Source: Candidatus Lightella neohaematopini (lineage in GTDB: Bacteria; Pseudomonadota; Gammaproteobacteria; Enterobacterales; Enterobacteriaceae). Taken from it: DNA of 9,225 nucleotides. The notes beneath the pieces were generated by a model that did no database searches, had not been told where the DNA came from, and saw only the letters and a list, made by a program, of their open reading frames with translations. The DNA lies in contig JAOBJR010000084.1 of assembly GCA_025728395.1 (NCBI GenBank), positions 1 through 9,225 on the forward strand, written 5' to 3'. Positions 6,515 through 9,225 of the stretch are shown in pieces. Position 1 is the first letter of the stretch; every line of letters begins with the position of its first letter. A program made the position numbers and the translations under genes.

Positions 6515-6641
6515 AATTATAATTTTTAATATTATTAATAATTAAAATGCAGGATATTATTATTAATGTAATTAATTAGTACTTTACTATTTATTCTAAA
6601 TCAATTATTAAAAATAATTAAATTTAACTAATTATATAAAA

Positions 6642-9050
6642 ATGAAAATAAATTATTATGATTCATCCAATATAAAAATTCTTAGAGGATTAGACGCAGT
6701 TCGTAAAAGACCTGGTATGTATATAGGTAATATAGATGATGGTACTGGTTTACATCATATGGTATTCGAAATTGTAGATAATTCAATTGATGAATCGTTA
6801 GCTGGTTTTTGTGATAATATTGTTGTGATTATTCATAAAGATAATTCAATTTCAGTAAAAGATAATGGTAGAGGTATACCAGTTGATATACATAAAGAAG
6901 AAGGCATATCTGCAGCTGAAGTAATAATGACTATGTTACATGCTGGTGGTAAATTTGATAACAATTCTTATAAGATTTCTGGTGGATTACATGGAGTTGG
7001 TGTTTCTGTAGTTAATGCATTATCAGAAAAATTAGTTCTTACTATTATGAGAGATGGGTTTGTATATCAACAATATTATTATTTTGGAATTCCAGAAAAA
7101 CCAATTAGTATTATTAATAAAACTAAGTATAATGGCACAATCATAAGATTCTGGCCAGATCTTAGTATTTTTACTAATGAAATAAAATTTAATTTTAATA
7201 TATTAAAAAATAGATTAAAAGAATTATCTTTTTTAAATCCTGGTATATCTATTAAATTAATAGATGAACTTAATAATAAACAAAAATTTTTTCAAAATAC
7301 TGGTGGTATTAGATCATTTATATCATTAATAAATAAAAATAAATTACCAATTCATCAAAATATATTTAATTTTTCTTCTGAAAGAAATAATATAATTATT
7401 GATATTGCGATGCAATGGAATAACTCTATCAAAGAAAATATTTATTGTTTTACAAATAATATACCCCAAAAAGATGGGGGTACTCATTTATCTGGATTTC
7501 GTTCTGCATTAACTCGTACTATAAATCAATATATAGATAAAGAATTCTTAAATAGGAAAAATAAATTAGTAATTTCTGGAGAAGATATACGTGAAGGATT
7601 AACTACTATTATATCAATAAAAATGTTTGATCCAAAATTTTCTTCTCAAACAAAAGATAAATTAGTATCATCAGAAGTTAGATATGTTATAGAATCATTA
7701 GTAAGTGACAGATTATTAGATTTTTTACTAGAACATCCTAACGATACTAAAATAATAATTAATAAAATTATTAACGCAGCAAGAGTTAGAGAAGCTGCTC
7801 GTAAAATAAGAGAATTAACAAGAAAAAAAAATATTTTTGATGTTAGTAAATTACCCGGAAAATTAACTGACTGTCAGGAAAAAAACCCAGCGCTATCTGA
7901 ATTATACTTAGTAGAAGGAGATTCTGCAGGTGGATCAGCAAAACAAGGTCGTAATCGTAAAAACCAAGCTATTTTACCATTAAAAGGAAAAATATTAAAC
8001 GTTGAAAAAGCTTGTTTTAGTAAAATGTTATCTTCACAAGAATTAATAGCTTTAATTACAACTTTGGGCTGTGGAATAGGAAAAAATGAATTTAATATAG
8101 ATAAACTAAGATATCATAACATAATTATTATGACTGATGCAGATGTTGATGGATTACATATTAGAACTTTATTATTAACATTTTTTTATAGATATATGCC
8201 TGATATTATAAAAAATGGTTATTTATTTATTGCTCAACCACCATTATTTAAGGTAAAACATAACAATAAGGAGGTATATATTCATAATAGTGATGATATG
8301 AATATTTATCGTATTAATTTAGCAATTAATAATACTAAATTATTTATTGACAATAAAGAAATATGTGGAAGATTATTATTCGTAATAATAAATAATTATC
8401 TAATGATTAAAAGAAAATTAAAAAATATTAAATATTCATATTACGAACATTTAATAAAATATTTATTTTACCAACCAATACTAACAATTCATCATTTTAG
8501 CAATTTAGCAATACTGAATAAATGGATATTATCATTAGTTAAATTAGTAAATAGTAATGAAAAAATAATATTTATTAATGATTATAAAATTTCTAAAAAT
8601 GATAATTTTTATTATGAAATATTACTATCCATTATAGTATATGGTAAAATTAGACATTATTTGATAAATAAAGATTTTATAAATAGTGAAGAATATAAAA
8701 TAATTTTTAACATAAAAAGTAAAACAAATATTAATTTAAATAGTGATATATGTGTAGTTCATAATAAAAATAGGAAAAATACTTCTTCATTGGAAGAAGC
8801 AATAGAATGGTTATTAAAAGAATCATGTAAAGATTTAGTTATTCAAAGATATAAAGGACTTGGAGAAATGAATGCTGATCAATTATGGAAAACTACAATG
8901 GATCCTAATCAAAGATGTATATCACAAATAACAGTTAGTGATATTAATATTGCAAATAATTTATTTAATATATTAATGGGTGATGATGTAATATCACGTA
9001 AAAAATTTATTGAACAAAATTCATTAGAAGCAATAAATATTGATATTTAA
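6642..9050 (+). CDS. gyrB: DNA gyrase subunit B
   Basis: This 802-residue protein (E. coli: 804) is the ATPase and TOPRIM subunit of gyrase, which with GyrA introduces negative supercoils. The GHKL ATPase domain is intact: Glu43 (catalytic base), Asn47, Asp74 and RGIP, AGGKF with Lys104, GGLHGVG (114-120), then the transducer with the ATP-contacting QTKDK loop. The TOPRIM domain has EGDSAGGSAKQGRNRKNQA with Glu425, and Asp499, Asp501 and Asp503 in the DADVDG block, the metal-binding residues. The insertion typical of gammaproteobacterial GyrB (about 560-730) is kept but highly diverged. The C-terminus has QRYKGLGEMN (735-744) and ends NIDI like E. coli. After DADVDG the usual Ser is Leu505, as in ParE, but the rest of the protein is clearly GyrB. 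An A9 run (7823-7831) encodes RKKN in frame. No ribosome binding site is obvious. The start matches the YDSSNIKILRGLDAVRKRPG family N-terminus. Confidence 0.98.
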   Translation: MKINYYDSSNIKILRGLDAVRKRPGMYIGNIDDGTGLHHMVFEIVDNSIDESLAGFCDNIVVIIHKDNSISVKDNGRGIPVDIHKEEGISAAEVIMTMLHAGGKFDNNSYKISGGLHGVGVSVVNALSEKLVLTIMRDGFVYQQYYYFGIPEKPISIINKTKYNGTIIRFWPDLSIFTNEIKFNFNILKNRLKELSFLNPGISIKLIDELNNKQKFFQNTGGIRSFISLINKNKLPIHQNIFNFSSERNNIIIDIAMQWNNSIKENIYCFTNNIPQKDGGTHLSGFRSALTRTINQYIDKEFLNRKNKLVISGEDIREGLTTIISIKMFDPKFSSQTKDKLVSSEVRYVIESLVSDRLLDFLLEHPNDTKIIINKIINAARVREAARKIRELTRKKNIFDVSKLPGKLTDCQEKNPALSELYLVEGDSAGGSAKQGRNRKNQAILPLKGKILNVEKACFSKMLSSQELIALITTLGCGIGKNEFNIDKLRYHNIIIMTDADVDGLHIRTLLLTFFYRYMPDIIKNGYLFIAQPPLFKVKHNNKEVYIHNSDDMNIYRINLAINNTKLFIDNKEICGRLLFVIINNYLMIKRKLKNIKYSYYEHLIKYLFYQPILTIHHFSNLAILNKWILSLVKLVNSNEKIIFINDYKISKNDNFYYEILLSIIVYGKIRHYLINKDFINSEEYKIIFNIKSKTNINLNSDICVVHNKNRKNTSSLEEAIEWLLKESCKDLVIQRYKGLGEMNADQLWKTTMDPNQRCISQITVSDINIANNLFNILMGDDVISRKKFIEQNSLEAINIDI

Positions 9051-9089
9051 GTATTAAATTATTTTTTATTTAAAAAGTTTATAATTTTA

Positions 9090-9119
9090 CTAGAAATAAT
9101 TAATTATATAGATTATACT
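9090..9119 (+). promoter_or_regulatory. Candidate promoter of the small heat-shock gene
   Basis: TAGAAA (9091-9096, four of six matches to TTGACA) and TATACT (9114-9119) are 17 bases apart, a standard sigma-70 spacing. With the preceding C the first box reads CTAGAAA, one mismatch from the sigma-32 -35 core CTTGAAA, but the C-rich sigma-32 -10 box is absent. The rest of the 117-bp gap after gyrB holds no gene; a weak A/T hairpin (9063-9076) might end gyrB transcription. Confidence 0.25.
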
Positions 9120-9155
9120 TATAGTTTGGTTATTATTTATAATTTTTTATATAAT

Positions 9156-9160
9156 AGGAA
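9156..9160 (+). promoter_or_regulatory. Shine-Dalgarno sequence of the small heat-shock gene
   Basis: AGGAA is followed by seven bases and the ATG at 9168. The context TAGGAAAA is the same as before ssb and supports the start of a gene cut by the window end. Confidence 0.7.
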
Positions 9161-9167
9161 AATAAGT

Positions 9168-9225
9168 ATGCATGATTATGATCTTTCTCCTTTATTAAAA
9201 CAATGGATAGGATTTGATAGATTAG
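9168..9225 (+). CDS. ibpB: Small heat-shock protein (Hsp20, IbpA/IbpB type), 5' fragment
   Basis: Only 19 codons are inside the window: MHDYDLSPLLKQWIGFDRL. They match the N-terminus of enterobacterial inclusion-body proteins, which begin M-x-[FY]-DLSPL; the QWIGFDKL continuation is closer to E. coli IbpB (MRNFDLSPLMRQWIGFDKL, from memory) than to IbpA. These proteins are ATP-independent holdases that bind unfolded proteins and hand them to DnaK and ClpB. The alpha-crystallin domain lies beyond the window, so completeness cannot be judged. A good ribosome binding site precedes the ATG. In E. coli ibpA/ibpB lie downstream in the same broad region as gyrB, so the order here fits loss of the genes between. 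Symbiont genomes often keep just one such gene, so the A/B label is tentative. Confidence 0.82.
   Translation, partial: MHDYDLSPLLKQWIGFDRL

Noticed and set aside
6547..6579. Tiny open frame (MQDIIINVIN) between dnaN and gyrB as a recF remnant or small peptide
   Set aside because: Ten codons, no suitable ribosome binding site and no match to RecF that I can recall; expected by chance.
9138..9155. TATAAT hexamers just before the small heat-shock ribosome binding site as its -10
   Set aside because: The one at 9150-9155 would place the transcription start past the Shine-Dalgarno sequence, and neither has a good -35 at proper spacing.
1..9225. Mobile elements, CRISPR arrays, tRNAs, toxin-antitoxin or defence genes
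   Set aside because: Looked for in gaps and on both strands; gaps are short, no long repeats or cloverleaf sequences were seen, and all long frames are core genes.

Overview
The window is a strongly AT-rich (about a quarter G+C or less, by eye), gene-dense stretch whose proteins all align in my memory with Enterobacterales homologues: DnaB, SSB, MnmE, YidC, YidD, RnpA, RpmH, DnaN, GyrB and an IbpB-like small heat-shock protein. Lys, Asn and Ile are enriched, the A/T homopolymers are long, intergenic gaps are short and featureless, and housekeeping genes standard in free-living relatives are missing. This points to the reduced chromosome of an obligate insect endosymbiont in the Gammaproteobacteria (the Wigglesworthia / Blochmannia / Baumannia type). 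I cannot name the genus. The genetic code is standard: Trp is TGG and all visible stops are TAA or TAG.

Layout. Positions 1-1518 (+): the 3' part of dnaB (replicative helicase), then ssb. Positions 1531-5203 (-): the classical rpmH-rnpA-yidD-yidC-mnmE cluster, read leftward and ending 12 bp from the ssb stop. Positions 5204-5385: a divergent, very AT-rich intergenic region where free-living relatives start dnaA. Positions 5386-9050 (+): dnaN and gyrB, with dnaA missing before dnaN and recF missing between dnaN and gyrB. Positions 9168-9225 (+): the first 19 codons of a small heat-shock gene cut by the window end.

Together the genes supply replication-fork parts (helicase, single-strand binding protein, sliding clamp, gyrase B), a ribosomal protein with the RNase P protein, membrane-protein insertion (YidC, YidD), tRNA wobble modification (MnmE) and proteostasis (small HSP).

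The most notable observation is in rnpA. Its reading frame breaks at a run of nine A/T bases (4806-4814). One extra base there restores a C-terminus that aligns without gaps with the family (H-x5-M-D, then a hydrophobic strand) and ends just before yidD. This looks like a frameshift that could be rescued by polymerase slippage, or an assembly error. I see no new defence system, mobile element, CRISPR array or RNA gene; otherwise this is an ordinary, reduced core-gene region.
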